The notes under the pieces are model-generated. The model did no database searches and was not told the origin of the DNA. It saw only the letters and a list, made by a program, of their open reading frames with translations. 28,805 bases of DNA from CAXMST01 sp032122625 (lineage in GTDB: Bacteria; Actinomycetota; Thermoleophilia; Solirubrobacterales; 70-9): the NCBI GenBank assembly GCA_032122625.1, contig JAQBGG010000021.1, positions 1 through 28,805 on the forward strand. The letters are read 5' to 3'. The translations under genes were made by a program, and so were the position numbers. This document shows positions 8,366 to 16,283 of this stretch, one piece after another. The first letter of the stretch is position 1; each line of letters starts with the position of its first letter.

Positions 8366-10155
8366 GTCTGTTCACCCCCGAGACGATCGACCGGGTGCGC
8401 GACGCTGCCGACATCGTCGAGATCGTCTCCGCACACACCGACCTGCGACGCCAGGGCGAGCGCTTCGTCGGCCTCTGCCCGTTCCACGAGGAGCGCACGC
8501 CCTCGTTCTCGGTCAAGCCGGCCGAGGGCTTCTACTACTGCTTCGGCTGTGAGGCCGGCGGCGACACGATCCGCTTTGTCCAGGAGAAGGAGGGGCTCGC
8601 CTTCCCAGACGCGGTCGAGGCGCTGGCGGATCGCTACGGCGTCGAGGTCGAGCGCGAGCAGGAGGATCCGCAGGCTGAGGCGCGCCGCCGTCGGCGGGGC
8701 CGCCTGACCGAACTGCTCGAGCGGGCGTCGGCCTTCTATGAGGCCTACCTCTGGGACCATCCAAAGGCGTCGGGATCCCGCCAATATCTGGCCGAACGCG
8801 GGCTCGGCGAGGAGGTGCTGCGGGCTTTCGGCGTCGGCTTTGCGCCGAGCGCCTGGGACTCGATCCTGACCCGCGGGCAACGGGCGGGGTTCTCCCTCGA
8901 TGAGATCAAGGCTGTCGGGCTCGTGGGCCCGGGCCGCAAGGGCGGCTACTACGACGCCTTCCGAGCCCGGATCACCTTCCCGCTCCGCGATCTTCGCGGT
9001 CGTACGGTTGGCTTCGGGGCTCGCGCGACAACCCCCGATCAGAGGCCGAAGTACAAGAACTCGGCCGAGGGCGAGATGTTCCATAAGAGCCGGATGCTCT
9101 ACGGCATCGACCGCGCCCGTGGCCCGATCGCGAGAGCCGGGCGCGCGGTCGTCGTCGAGGGTTACACCGATGTTCTTGCGCTTCACCAGGCGGGGATCGA
9201 GGAGACGGTCGCGGTGATGGGCACAGCGATCACCCCCGATCAGCTCAAGCAGCTCGCCGGCTTCGCCGAGGAGGTCGTGCTCGCGCTCGACGCCGACCGC
9301 GCCGGTCGTGAGGCGATGCTGCGGGCTCAGCGGGTGGCGGGGAGCGGCAAGCTGCGGCTGCTCGTCGTGGCGATGCCTGAGGGCGAGGACCCGGCCGATC
9401 TGCTCGCTGCCGACGGCGGCGAGGAACGCTTCCGGCGGCTGCTGTCGGAGGCAGTCGATCTGCCGGTCTTCCACGCTCGGGCGATCCTCGACGGCGGCGC
9501 TCTCGCCACTCCAGCCGGTCGCGACAAGGCCCTGGACGAGGTCGTGCCGGTGCTGAGGGCGATGGGGGAGACGATTACCCGCCAGGAGTTGATCGGCGAA
9601 ATCGCCGACCGACTCGACACCAATCCAGCGATGATCAGCCGCCGCCTGGGTGCCGCCGGCGCAGCGCTCCAGCAGCCGGGGGCGGCCAGCCGCAAGCCGA
9701 CCCAGGCCCCGGCCGCATCCGAGCCCCAACGGGCACCGGTGGACCGCCGGTCGACGGCCGAGGAGCGTCGTGAGGACGCTCTGCTGGCGATGTGCGTCGC
9801 CAAGCCGGACCCGGGCGCCGACTACATCGCCCGCATCGGCCCCGAACACCTGGTCGGCGAGCGCGCGCAGTTGGCCCTGCCGTGGCTCAAGCAGCATCTG
9901 GCGGCCCCACTGGACGGCCTCCCCCGTGAGCAGGAGGCCCTGTTCGCCGAGATCAGCCGGCTGGTCATGCTGGCGGAGCGCGAGCCGGCCGATGCGGCCT
10001 CGATGGAGCTCTCATGGCTGATGCTCGAACGCGCCCGCCTCGATCGCGAGATCGCCCGCCGCCGGCGCGAGGGCAGCGAACAGTCGACCGAGACGGTCGA
10101 GCTCCAGCACGATCGCGCCCGCATCTCCGACGCGATCGCGACCCGGAGCGGTTAG
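8362..10155 (+). CDS. dnaG: DNA primase DnaG
   Basis: Synthesises RNA primers at the replication fork. 597 residues. The N-terminal CHC2 zinc-binding domain has C39, H42, C60 and C63 (CPFHEERTPSFSV, YYCFGCEAGGD). The catalytic core follows, with the KYKNSAEG region, the TOPRIM Glu in VVVEGYTDVLALHQAG, and the acidic metal site in LALDADRAGREA. The C-terminal helicase-binding region is divergent and helical. TTG start at 8362 overlaps the dgt stop (TTGA) and is preceded by GGAGGAG at 8347-8353, a strong site that decides this start. Confidence 0.96.
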   Translation: MSLFTPETIDRVRDAADIVEIVSAHTDLRRQGERFVGLCPFHEERTPSFSVKPAEGFYYCFGCEAGGDTIRFVQEKEGLAFPDAVEALADRYGVEVEREQEDPQAEARRRRRGRLTELLERASAFYEAYLWDHPKASGSRQYLAERGLGEEVLRAFGVGFAPSAWDSILTRGQRAGFSLDEIKAVGLVGPGRKGGYYDAFRARITFPLRDLRGRTVGFGARATTPDQRPKYKNSAEGEMFHKSRMLYGIDRARGPIARAGRAVVVEGYTDVLALHQAGIEETVAVMGTAITPDQLKQLAGFAEEVVLALDADRAGREAMLRAQRVAGSGKLRLLVVAMPEGEDPADLLAADGGEERFRRLLSEAVDLPVFHARAILDGGALATPAGRDKALDEVVPVLRAMGETITRQELIGEIADRLDTNPAMISRRLGAAGAALQQPGAASRKPTQAPAASEPQRAPVDRRSTAEERREDALLAMCVAKPDPGADYIARIGPEHLVGERAQLALPWLKQHLAAPLDGLPREQEALFAEISRLVMLAEREPADAASMELSWLMLERARLDREIARRRREGSEQSTETVELQHDRARISDAIATRSG

Positions 10156-10176
10156 AAAGATGCGCGCGCGAACTGC

Positions 10177-10230
10177 GACGCTGAAGTAGGGCGGGGCGTC
10201 CGCTCTCTGACGCTAAAGTGAGCGCCCGCC
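10177..10230 (+). repeat. Direct repeat and possible hairpin between dnaG and tRNA-Asn
   Basis: GACGCTGAAGT (10177-10187) recurs as GACGCTAAAGT (10209-10219), 32 bases later. TAAAGT (10214-10219) lies at a distance compatible with a -10 element for the tRNA starting at 10253. GGCGGG (10190-10195) can also pair with CCCGCC (10225-10230) around an inner GCTC/GAGC stem, which could instead end dnaG transcription. I cannot choose between the two readings. Confidence 0.35.
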
Positions 10231-10252
10231 GGCCTGCGGTCGACGTGCACAT

Positions 10253-10324
10253 TCCGGGGTAGCTCAATGGCAGAGCGTCGCACTGTTAATGAGAATGTAG
10301 TGGGTTCTAGTCCCACCCCCGGGG
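10253..10324 (+). tRNA. tRNA-Asn (GTT)
   Basis: A 72-base cloverleaf can be drawn: acceptor TCCGGGG with CCCCGGG (first pair U-G) and discriminator G, D-stem GCTC/GAGC, anticodon loop CTGTTAA (anticodon GTT), T-stem GTGGG/CCCAC with loop TTCTAGT. CCA is not encoded. The anticodon stem TCGCA/TGAGA contains one G-A mismatch at the middle pair. Confidence 0.92.
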
Positions 10325-10459
10325 CTCGACCAGCCAGCTGCCTAGTCTGACGCGACGCGCGAGGCCGTCTTTTTCCCCTCCCCGAATGCACTATCGCGGT
10401 CTCGGGTTACCCACGGGGACTCTCGATCGCTCGGCACGGGATGGCCCAGCTCCTCCCCC
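10325..10459. other. Spacer after tRNA-Asn with a possible terminator
   Basis: No gene is evident. A T5 tract at 10370-10374 follows a GC-rich segment with a weak GACG/CGTC pairing (about 10350-10369) and may end tRNA-Asn transcription. The remainder shows nothing recognisable. Confidence 0.35.
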
Positions 10460-11650
10460 TCAACGAGCGCCAGCGAGTAACGCCTCGATCGCCCGGCAGG
10501 CCCGCTCGGCGCCCGAGCCCGGCTGGTGGGCGGCCGCGATCTCCTCGGCTCGCCGGCGATAGGCCGGATTCGAAAGCAGCTCGAGCGCGACCCAGCGCAG
10601 CGCTGCGGTCCGCCGCAACCGGGTCGGCAGCATCAGCCCGCAGCCGGCCCACTGCACCCGGGCGCCGTTCTCGGTCATGTCGCCGACGGCGGGGGAGACG
10701 AGCAGCGGGGTGCCGGCCTCCAGGGCGCGGCAGACCGTGCCGTGGCCTCCATGGCCGATGACCAGATCGGCAGCCGACATCAGCTGGCTGTAGCTGAGCC
10801 AGCCCACCAGGCGGGCGTTGCCGGGCACATCGATCGGCTCGCGGGGGAAATGGCCGTTGCTGGTCGCGACTATCCGGACCGGCTCGTCCGCCAGCGCCGC
10901 GAACGACCGGCGGATCAACCGGCAATCGGGATCGTGGGCGGTGCTCGAGGCGATCAGGACGAGTGGCGCCTCGCCCGCAGGCAGATCAATCTCGGGGTGG
11001 GGGATCTCGTAGCTGAGCGGGCCGCAGACCTTGACGTGGGCAGGCCAGCGGCGCGGATACTCGAGCTCGGGGTATGTCCCGACCAGAACCAGCTCCTCGC
11101 TGATCCCTCCGTGGAAGCCCGAGAGCGGTGGCAGGCCGAGCTCGGAGCGCGTCGCGTTGAGCTCGCGCCGCCCGCGCCGCAGCCCCGTCTCCAGGACGGG
11201 CAGCGCCGCCCGCCAGGCGAACCGGCCGAGCGGCGTCCGTGGCGGCATCATCCCGAACGCGAAGAACGGCATCCCCTCGTCGTGGACGGGGAAGAGATGG
11301 GGGACCAGGGTCGCCCGCCGGCAGCCGTGAAGCTCGGCGGCAAGCGACGGCGCCAGCGTCAGCACGTCGCTGACGACCAGGTCGGGCTCGAAGTCCTCGA
11401 GCAGCGGCAGCAACGCACGCGCCGCCTCCGCCGGGCCGGGCTCGGCGCCGGGGGGTGGTGGTGGGAACACGGTGTAGGCCTCGGCGGCCCGGAACTGCAG
11501 TCCTTCGGCCTCTACCGGCTCCCTCCAGTGCTCCCAGGTCTCCAGCACCACCTCGTGTCCGCGCTCGTGCAGGGCCAGCGCCAGGGCGATCGCCGGGAAG
11601 GCATGCCCGGCGTCGCCGAAGGCGGCGATCAGGACGCGACCACCGCTCAT
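10460..11650 (-). CDS. UDP-glycosyltransferase-like protein (GT1/MGT type)
   Basis: A GT-B fold glycosyltransferase of 396 residues resembling macrolide and glycolipid glycosyltransferases. The N-terminal Rossmann domain starts MSGGRVLIAAFGDAGHAFP and continues LALALHERGHEVVLET. The C-terminal nucleotide-sugar domain has VGWLSYSQLMSAADLVIGHGGHGT followed by ALEAGTPLLVSP, the donor-binding signature of the family. ATG at 11650 is chosen over an in-frame start 12 codons upstream because GAGGG lies a few bases before it. No signal peptide. Sugar donor and acceptor are unknown, and no other natural-product genes are adjacent. Confidence 0.85.
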   Translation of the reverse strand: MSGGRVLIAAFGDAGHAFPAIALALALHERGHEVVLETWEHWREPVEAEGLQFRAAEAYTVFPPPPPGAEPGPAEAARALLPLLEDFEPDLVVSDVLTLAPSLAAELHGCRRATLVPHLFPVHDEGMPFFAFGMMPPRTPLGRFAWRAALPVLETGLRRGRRELNATRSELGLPPLSGFHGGISEELVLVGTYPELEYPRRWPAHVKVCGPLSYEIPHPEIDLPAGEAPLVLIASSTAHDPDCRLIRRSFAALADEPVRIVATSNGHFPREPIDVPGNARLVGWLSYSQLMSAADLVIGHGGHGTVCRALEAGTPLLVSPAVGDMTENGARVQWAGCGLMLPTRLRRTAALRWVALELLSNPAYRRRAEEIAAAHQPGSGAERACRAIEALLAGAR

Positions 11651-11745
11651 ATGCCCTCGCCGGGTCGTTTCTGGCCGCTGCAACATTCGTTTCGGCGCTG
11701 GAGTGCCCTTGACCCCGCCCCCTTGCCCCCACCATCCTTGGCCTT

Positions 11746-12432
11746 GTGAAGGCGATGAAGCTTCGGAAGGGATACCGGCAACCGGCGGCGCGCCTTCGCC
11801 GTACGGTGGACGCGCTTCCGCGGCACAGCCGTGAGGCGATGTTGCGAGGCATCGAGAGCAACCGGATCATCGCCGGCGCCTACGTCGACCCGGGCAGCGG
11901 TGGCGTCTGCCCGATGCTGGCCGCCCACCGCAACGGTGGCCGCACCGACCTCGCAGGCTTCGCCCGCTCTTGGGACATCTTCACCGGCGCCCGCAAGGCG
12001 CGCCGCGCGACCCGCCGTGAGGTCGATGCCCTGCGCGGCTACCTCGAGATGAGCCTGATCGCCGAGGGCGACGAGTACCTGACCGCGCGGGAGTCGATCA
12101 GCGATGCGGCCGAACGGATCCGGCGTGAGCGCGCGGACCACCGAGCCTCCGCGGTCGTCGCCGAGACCGTCGAGGCAAGCCGTGAGCGCGTGCCGACAGG
12201 AGAGCGCAATCGGGACCGGGAGCTCCGCGGCCGACGCCTCTGGTCCTGGATGCGCCCGACGCGACGCTACGACGTTTACCGCGAACGCCTCGCCGCCGCG
12301 TCCGTCGAGCACGCCGAGCAGGGCGCCACCGATCTGCTCGATCCGGCCGAGGCGCCGATGCCCGTCACCCGCCAGCACGGGGGGCAGCTCGCTCAGACTG
12401 AGAGAGCCGAGGCGTCGCCCGGCCGCGTGTAG
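11746..12432 (+). CDS. Conserved-looking hypothetical protein
   Basis: A 228-residue soluble, strongly charged protein that I do not recognise. The N-terminal half has SNRIIAGAYVDPGSGGVCPM, then LAAHRNGGRTDLAGFARSWD and IFTGARKARRAT. The second half is Arg/Glu-rich and probably helical (RIRRERADHRASAVVAETVE). No metal-binding motif, signal peptide or membrane segment is evident. GTG at 11746 is used; ATG at 11755 is an alternative. Its last 40 bases overlap the end of the convergent SDR gene. It is divergent from the glycosyltransferase gene with a 95-base spacer that must hold both promoters. Confidence 0.7.
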   Translation: MKAMKLRKGYRQPAARLRRTVDALPRHSREAMLRGIESNRIIAGAYVDPGSGGVCPMLAAHRNGGRTDLAGFARSWDIFTGARKARRATRREVDALRGYLEMSLIAEGDEYLTARESISDAAERIRRERADHRASAVVAETVEASRERVPTGERNRDRELRGRRLWSWMRPTRRYDVYRERLAAASVEHAEQGATDLLDPAEAPMPVTRQHGGQLAQTERAEASPGRV

Positions 12433-13127
12433 ACGATCTCGGGAATCAGGCAGTTGGGTGAGGTCCGCAGCAGCAGCCTGACCGTCTCCGCGAGGTCCTC
12501 AGGCTTGATCATGTCCTTGGGGTCGACCTGGCCGCGAATCCATTCTGTCATCGGCGTGTCGACGAATCCCGGGCAGAGTGCCGTGCATTGGATGCCCTCG
12601 GAGGCAAGCTCCGTCTGCGCTGCCTGCGTCAGCCCGATCACCCCCGCCTTCGTCGCCGAGTAAACGGCGAGCCAGCCTTGGCCCGCCTTACCTGCGATCG
12701 AGGCCGTGTTGACGATCAGCGCCTTCCGGTGCTCGGCACCGGCGGCGGTCAACATCGGCGCCGCTTCGCGGATTGCGATCACATAGGAGCGCAGGTTGAC
12801 GTTCAGCTGCATGTCGAGCTTCTTGGTCTCGATCTCGGCCAGCGGGCCGCCGATCCCAAGCCCGGCGTTGTTAACCAGCACGTCCAATCGCCCGTATCGC
12901 TCCTTGTGGTCGGCGAACAGCTTGACCACCTGTTCCTCGTCGGAGACGTCGGCGGGCGCCGCGGTCACTTCGAGGCCCTCGGCTGCGAGCTCATCGACGG
13001 CCGCCTGCAGCTTGTCTGGGCGCCGGGCCGAGACGGTTACGGCGTACCCATCCTCGCCGAGGGCGCGGGCGATCGCCATCCCGATGCCACTCGATCCACC
13101 GGTCACAACTGCTGCTCGTTCGGCCAA
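12393..13127 (-). CDS. Short-chain dehydrogenase/reductase (FabG-like)
   Basis: A classical SDR of 244 residues. It has TGGSSGIG near the N-terminus, VSARRPDKLQ (NADP-type basic residues), NNAGLGIGG, the catalytic Ser in VNTASIAG and YSATKAGVIG (YxxxK), then CPGFVDTPMTEW. The TTG start at 13127 is supported by AGGAGGAG a few bases upstream on the minus strand. It differs from the SDR at 6540-7295 in sequence and is not a recent duplicate. Substrate cannot be inferred. Confidence 0.9.
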   Translation of the reverse strand: MAERAAVVTGGSSGIGMAIARALGEDGYAVTVSARRPDKLQAAVDELAAEGLEVTAAPADVSDEEQVVKLFADHKERYGRLDVLVNNAGLGIGGPLAEIETKKLDMQLNVNLRSYVIAIREAAPMLTAAGAEHRKALIVNTASIAGKAGQGWLAVYSATKAGVIGLTQAAQTELASEGIQCTALCPGFVDTPMTEWIRGQVDPKDMIKPEDLAETVRLLLRTSPNCLIPEIVYTRPGDASALSV

Positions 13128-13258
13128 CTCGGCTCCTCCTCAGGTGAGTACGTTCGGAGCCAATCTATCTGCTTCCGATCAGGCGCTCGCGGCCGCTTCG
13201 GCGGCAGCGTCCCTGGGCGGCTTTAGGGCCGCTTAGCCGAGCTGATTACTATTGCCGG

Positions 13259-14251
13259 ATGCGGTCGAGGGCAGGAAGTTCGTTGCTGGGCGTCGGGGCG
13301 ATCATCCTCGCTGCTGGGCTCGTCGGCGCAGGCTGTGGCGGCGATGATGAGTCCGCGCTCACCGGCGAGTCGGCCGCCCCGGATGCGGCGGCGTTCCCAG
13401 ATCCGGCCGGTCGCACCCTCGAGCAGATCGCTGCCGATGAGGGGGTCGAGAGCGATCTCGTTGTCGCCCCTGCGGGTCAGGTCTTCCAGAAGGGCCAAAA
13501 CCGACTCGGATTCGGCGTCTTCACGGTCGAGCGCGTGGCCGTCGCGGATGCTGAGATCGCGATCTACGCGGCCCCTCCGAACAAGCCCGCCGTCGGACCG
13601 TTCCCGGCCTCAGTCGAGTCACTCGATGTCGGCGCCGCCTTTCGCTCACGTAGCACCGCGGCCGATCCAGATGCCGCCAAGGTCGTCTACGGCTCGGACG
13701 TCGACTTCGACGGCAAGGGCGAGTGGCGTCTGCTGGCGCTGGTCAAGCAGCCCGACGGCAGCTTCACCTACACCGCTGCGCCAAGCGCCGTCGTCGGCCG
13801 GTTCCCCAAGGTACCCCAGCCGGGCGAGAAGGCACCGGTGATCGAGACGCTGACCGGCGATGATGTCGGCGGCGATCTCGTCAAGATCGACACGCGACAG
13901 CCGCCGAGCACGATGCACGAGGACAACTTCGCCGAGGTCGTCGGTAAGGAGCCGATCGTCCTGCTCTTCGCGACCCCCGCGCTCTGCTCGAGCCGGGTCT
14001 GCGGGCCGGTCGTCGACATCGCCGAGGAGGTCAAGTCCGAGCGCGGCGACGAGGCGGCTTTCATCATGCAGGAGATCTACAAGGACAACATGGTCGACAA
14101 GGGGCTGCGCGGGCAGGTCGAGGCTTACAACCTGCCGTCGGAGCCCTGGCTGTTCGTGATCGACACCGACGGCAACATCTCGACCGCGATCGAGGGCGCC
14201 TTCAGCAAGGGCGAGCTCGAGGCCGCCCTCGACCAGGTCACCGCCGGCTGA
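13259..14251 (+). CDS. Lipoprotein with C-terminal thioredoxin-like domain
   Basis: A 330-residue predicted lipoprotein: basic N-terminus, hydrophobic stretch and lipobox LVGAGC (lipidated Cys26). Residues about 60-185 form an unidentified beta-rich domain. Residues about 185-330 look like a TlpA/thioredoxin fold, with PQPGEKAPVIETLT, EPIVLLFATPALCSSRVCGPV (Cys243 and Cys248, a CxxxxC rather than CxxC arrangement), and SEPWLFVIDTDGNI with the cis-Pro replaced by the SEPW segment. It would act outside the membrane, possibly in thiol redox or metal handling. The wide Cys spacing makes classical oxidoreductase activity doubtful. The Shine-Dalgarno sequence is weak. Confidence 0.75.
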   Translation: MRSRAGSSLLGVGAIILAAGLVGAGCGGDDESALTGESAAPDAAAFPDPAGRTLEQIAADEGVESDLVVAPAGQVFQKGQNRLGFGVFTVERVAVADAEIAIYAAPPNKPAVGPFPASVESLDVGAAFRSRSTAADPDAAKVVYGSDVDFDGKGEWRLLALVKQPDGSFTYTAAPSAVVGRFPKVPQPGEKAPVIETLTGDDVGGDLVKIDTRQPPSTMHEDNFAEVVGKEPIVLLFATPALCSSRVCGPVVDIAEEVKSERGDEAAFIMQEIYKDNMVDKGLRGQVEAYNLPSEPWLFVIDTDGNISTAIEGAFSKGELEAALDQVTAG

Positions 14252-14268
14252 GCGGGCAGAGCCCGGCG

Positions 14269-14607
14269 TCAGCGTCGTGGCGTCCGTCGTCCACGTTTGC
14301 CGGCCGGCCGGTTTCCCCTCTGCTCGAGGTTGCGCCGTCCCGACTGGCCCGCGTTTACCGGCTTGACCCGACGTAGCTCTGGCAGCAACAGGTCGTGCGC
14401 GCAGCGCCGGTGCCAGTGGTGGTGGTCGGTGCCCCCGAGGCGGAGGACGTACTGGACGACGACATGTTCGTCGCCGATCCCGATCGTCCCGTGGCACCCC
14501 GGGCAGGTGTAGAGCTTGCGGGAAATCCCGCGGATCAGCCAGGCCTCGTCGCCCTCGGCGGTGACGCCGAGCAGCGACTGGCGGGAGTCGGGCAGGTGGT
14601 CGTACAT
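14269..14607 (-). CDS. Small CxxC / HxxC putative zinc-binding protein
   Basis: A 112-residue protein with YTCPGCHGTIGIGDEHVV (Cys35, Cys38) and HHHWHRRCAHDLL (His66, Cys69), a likely treble-clef or zinc-ribbon-like site, followed by a basic Arg/Gly/Lys-rich tail. The arrangement resembles small actinobacterial proteins often mislabelled ATP/GTP-binding protein. The basic tail suggests nucleic-acid contact, but that is inference. The frame is open to 14733, but that would cover the promoter of the divergent dehydrogenase gene, so ATG at 14607 is preferred. Confidence 0.65.
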   Translation of the reverse strand: MYDHLPDSRQSLLGVTAEGDEAWLIRGISRKLYTCPGCHGTIGIGDEHVVVQYVLRLGGTDHHHWHRRCAHDLLLPELRRVKPVNAGQSGRRNLEQRGNRPAGKRGRRTPRR

Positions 14608-14717
14608 ACGGGCTCGACATTGTCCACTGCGGAAGAACTCGGTGCCCCCGGCACTCGCCGAGGTGGATGAGGCGCTGTAATGGAGTGGTACCCAACAGCG
14701 TGAGAGGAGCTGCCCGG

Positions 14718-16220
14718 ATGCAGCCACAGGCAACGGCGACGAAGCTGCTCGACAACTACATCGGTGGCAAGTGGACCCCGGTTGATGCGAGCAACGAACT
14801 CGATGTGACCAACCCCGCGAGCGGGGAGCTGCTGGCGCGCGTACCGCTCTCGAGCGCCACCGATCTCGACGCCGCCGTCAAAGCGGCCCGTGCTGCGCTC
14901 CCCGCGTGGCGGGACGTGAGCGTGATCCAGCGAGCCCGTCATCTGTTCGCCCTGCGCGAGGGCCTCGAGGCTCGCCGCGAGGAGATGGCGCGGTCGGTGA
15001 CCGCTGAGATGGGCAAGACGATCGCCGACTCCCGCGCCGAGGTGGGACGGATGATCGAGATGGTCGAAGCCGCCTGCGCGATCCCGACCACCATGCAAGG
15101 CCGCGTGATCGAGGACGTCTCCCGCGGCGTCGACTGCGAGACGATCCGCCAGCCGGTCGGCGTCTGCGCGGGGATCGCCCCGTTCAACTTCCCGGCGATG
15201 GTCCCGTTCTGGTTCTTGCCCTTCGCGATCGGCTGTGGCAACGCCTTCATCCTGAAGCCGTCCGAGCAGGTCCCGATGACCCAGCAGATCGCCTTCGAGG
15301 TGCTCGATGGGCTCGATCTTCCCCCCGGAGTCGTGAACCTCGTCAACGGCGGCCGCGAGGTCGTCGAGTCGATCCTCGAGCATCCCGACATCGACGCCGT
15401 CAGCTTCGTCGGCTCGGCGCCGGTGGCGCGCCTCGTCTACGAGGGAGCGGCGCGGACCGGCAAGCGGGTGCAGGCGCTCGGCGGCGCCAAGAACCACATG
15501 GTGGTGATGCCCGACGCGGTTGTCGACAAGACGGTCAACGGGATCATCGGCTCCGCCTTCGGAGCCGCCGGTCAGCGCTGCATGGCGGGCTCGGTCCTGG
15601 TCACGGTCGGCGAGGCCCACGAGCGCGTGATGCCGAGCTTGATCGAGCGTACGAAAGCGCTCAGTCTCGGCGAGGGCCTCGACGAATCCGTCGACGTCGG
15701 ACCGGTGATCTCGGCCGCGGCCTGCACGCGGATCGGAGAGGCGATCGAGCGTGGCGTGGGGGAGGGGGCGGAGCTGCTGGTTGGGGGTCAGGCGCCGGAT
15801 GTCGATGGGGACGGAAGCTTCGTCGCCCCGGCGATCCTCGGCCGGGTGAGGCCGGAGATGGCGACGGCTCGTGAGGAGATCTTCGGCCCGGTGCTGAGCG
15901 TGATCGAGGTCGAGACCTTGGAGGAGGCGATCGCGGCGATCAACCAGAGCAGCTTCGGCAACGGTGTCTCGATCTTCACCGAGTCCGGGGCAGCGGTCCG
16001 TCGCTTCCGCCATGACGTCGAGGTCGGGATGATCGGCGTCAACGTCGGCGTCGCCGCGCCGGTGGCGTTCTTCCCGTTCAGCGGTTGGAAGGACAGCTTC
16101 CTCGGCGATCTCCACGCCCATGGGCCGGATGCCGTTGACTTCTTCACCCGCAAGAAGACGGTCACCAGCCGGTTCTTCAGCGACGGCCAGCCCAGCGGGC
16201 CTTTCTTCGTCGAGAGCTAG
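14718..16220 (+). CDS. mmsA: Methylmalonate-semialdehyde dehydrogenase (CoA-acylating)
   Basis: A member of the aldehyde dehydrogenase superfamily, 500 residues, closest to MmsA/IolA, which converts (methyl)malonate semialdehyde to propionyl- or acetyl-CoA with NAD and CoA in valine, thymine or inositol breakdown. Seen: NYIGGKWTPVD at the start, GVCAGIAPFNFPAMVPFWFLP (typical of MmsA), LKPSEQVP, FVGSAPVARLVYEGAA, QALGGAKNHMVVMPDA, the catalytic Cys in AAGQRCMAGS, and EEIFGPVLSV. ATG at 14718 has GAGAGGAG eight bases upstream. No partner genes of valine or inositol catabolism are adjacent, so the pathway is open. Confidence 0.93.
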   Translation: MQPQATATKLLDNYIGGKWTPVDASNELDVTNPASGELLARVPLSSATDLDAAVKAARAALPAWRDVSVIQRARHLFALREGLEARREEMARSVTAEMGKTIADSRAEVGRMIEMVEAACAIPTTMQGRVIEDVSRGVDCETIRQPVGVCAGIAPFNFPAMVPFWFLPFAIGCGNAFILKPSEQVPMTQQIAFEVLDGLDLPPGVVNLVNGGREVVESILEHPDIDAVSFVGSAPVARLVYEGAARTGKRVQALGGAKNHMVVMPDAVVDKTVNGIIGSAFGAAGQRCMAGSVLVTVGEAHERVMPSLIERTKALSLGEGLDESVDVGPVISAAACTRIGEAIERGVGEGAELLVGGQAPDVDGDGSFVAPAILGRVRPEMATAREEIFGPVLSVIEVETLEEAIAAINQSSFGNGVSIFTESGAAVRRFRHDVEVGMIGVNVGVAAPVAFFPFSGWKDSFLGDLHAHGPDAVDFFTRKKTVTSRFFSDGQPSGPFFVES

Positions 16221-16243
16221 TGGATCCCGTCCGGGTCCACTAG
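16217..16243 (+). terminator. Hairpin at the end of mmsA
   Basis: CTAGTGGATCC (16217-16227), which includes the mmsA stop codon, pairs with GGGTCCACTAG (16233-16243) across a 5-base loop. There is one T-G pair in the stem and no T-tract. Probably a transcription stop or mRNA-stabilising hairpin. Confidence 0.55.
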
Positions 16244-16283
16244 TCCCAGCCCGGTCCCTCGTCCCAGCCGCAATCATGGGGGC

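Noticed and set aside
8287..9897. 536-codon open frame on the minus strand
   Set aside because: Antisense to dnaG, which has intact zinc and TOPRIM motifs.
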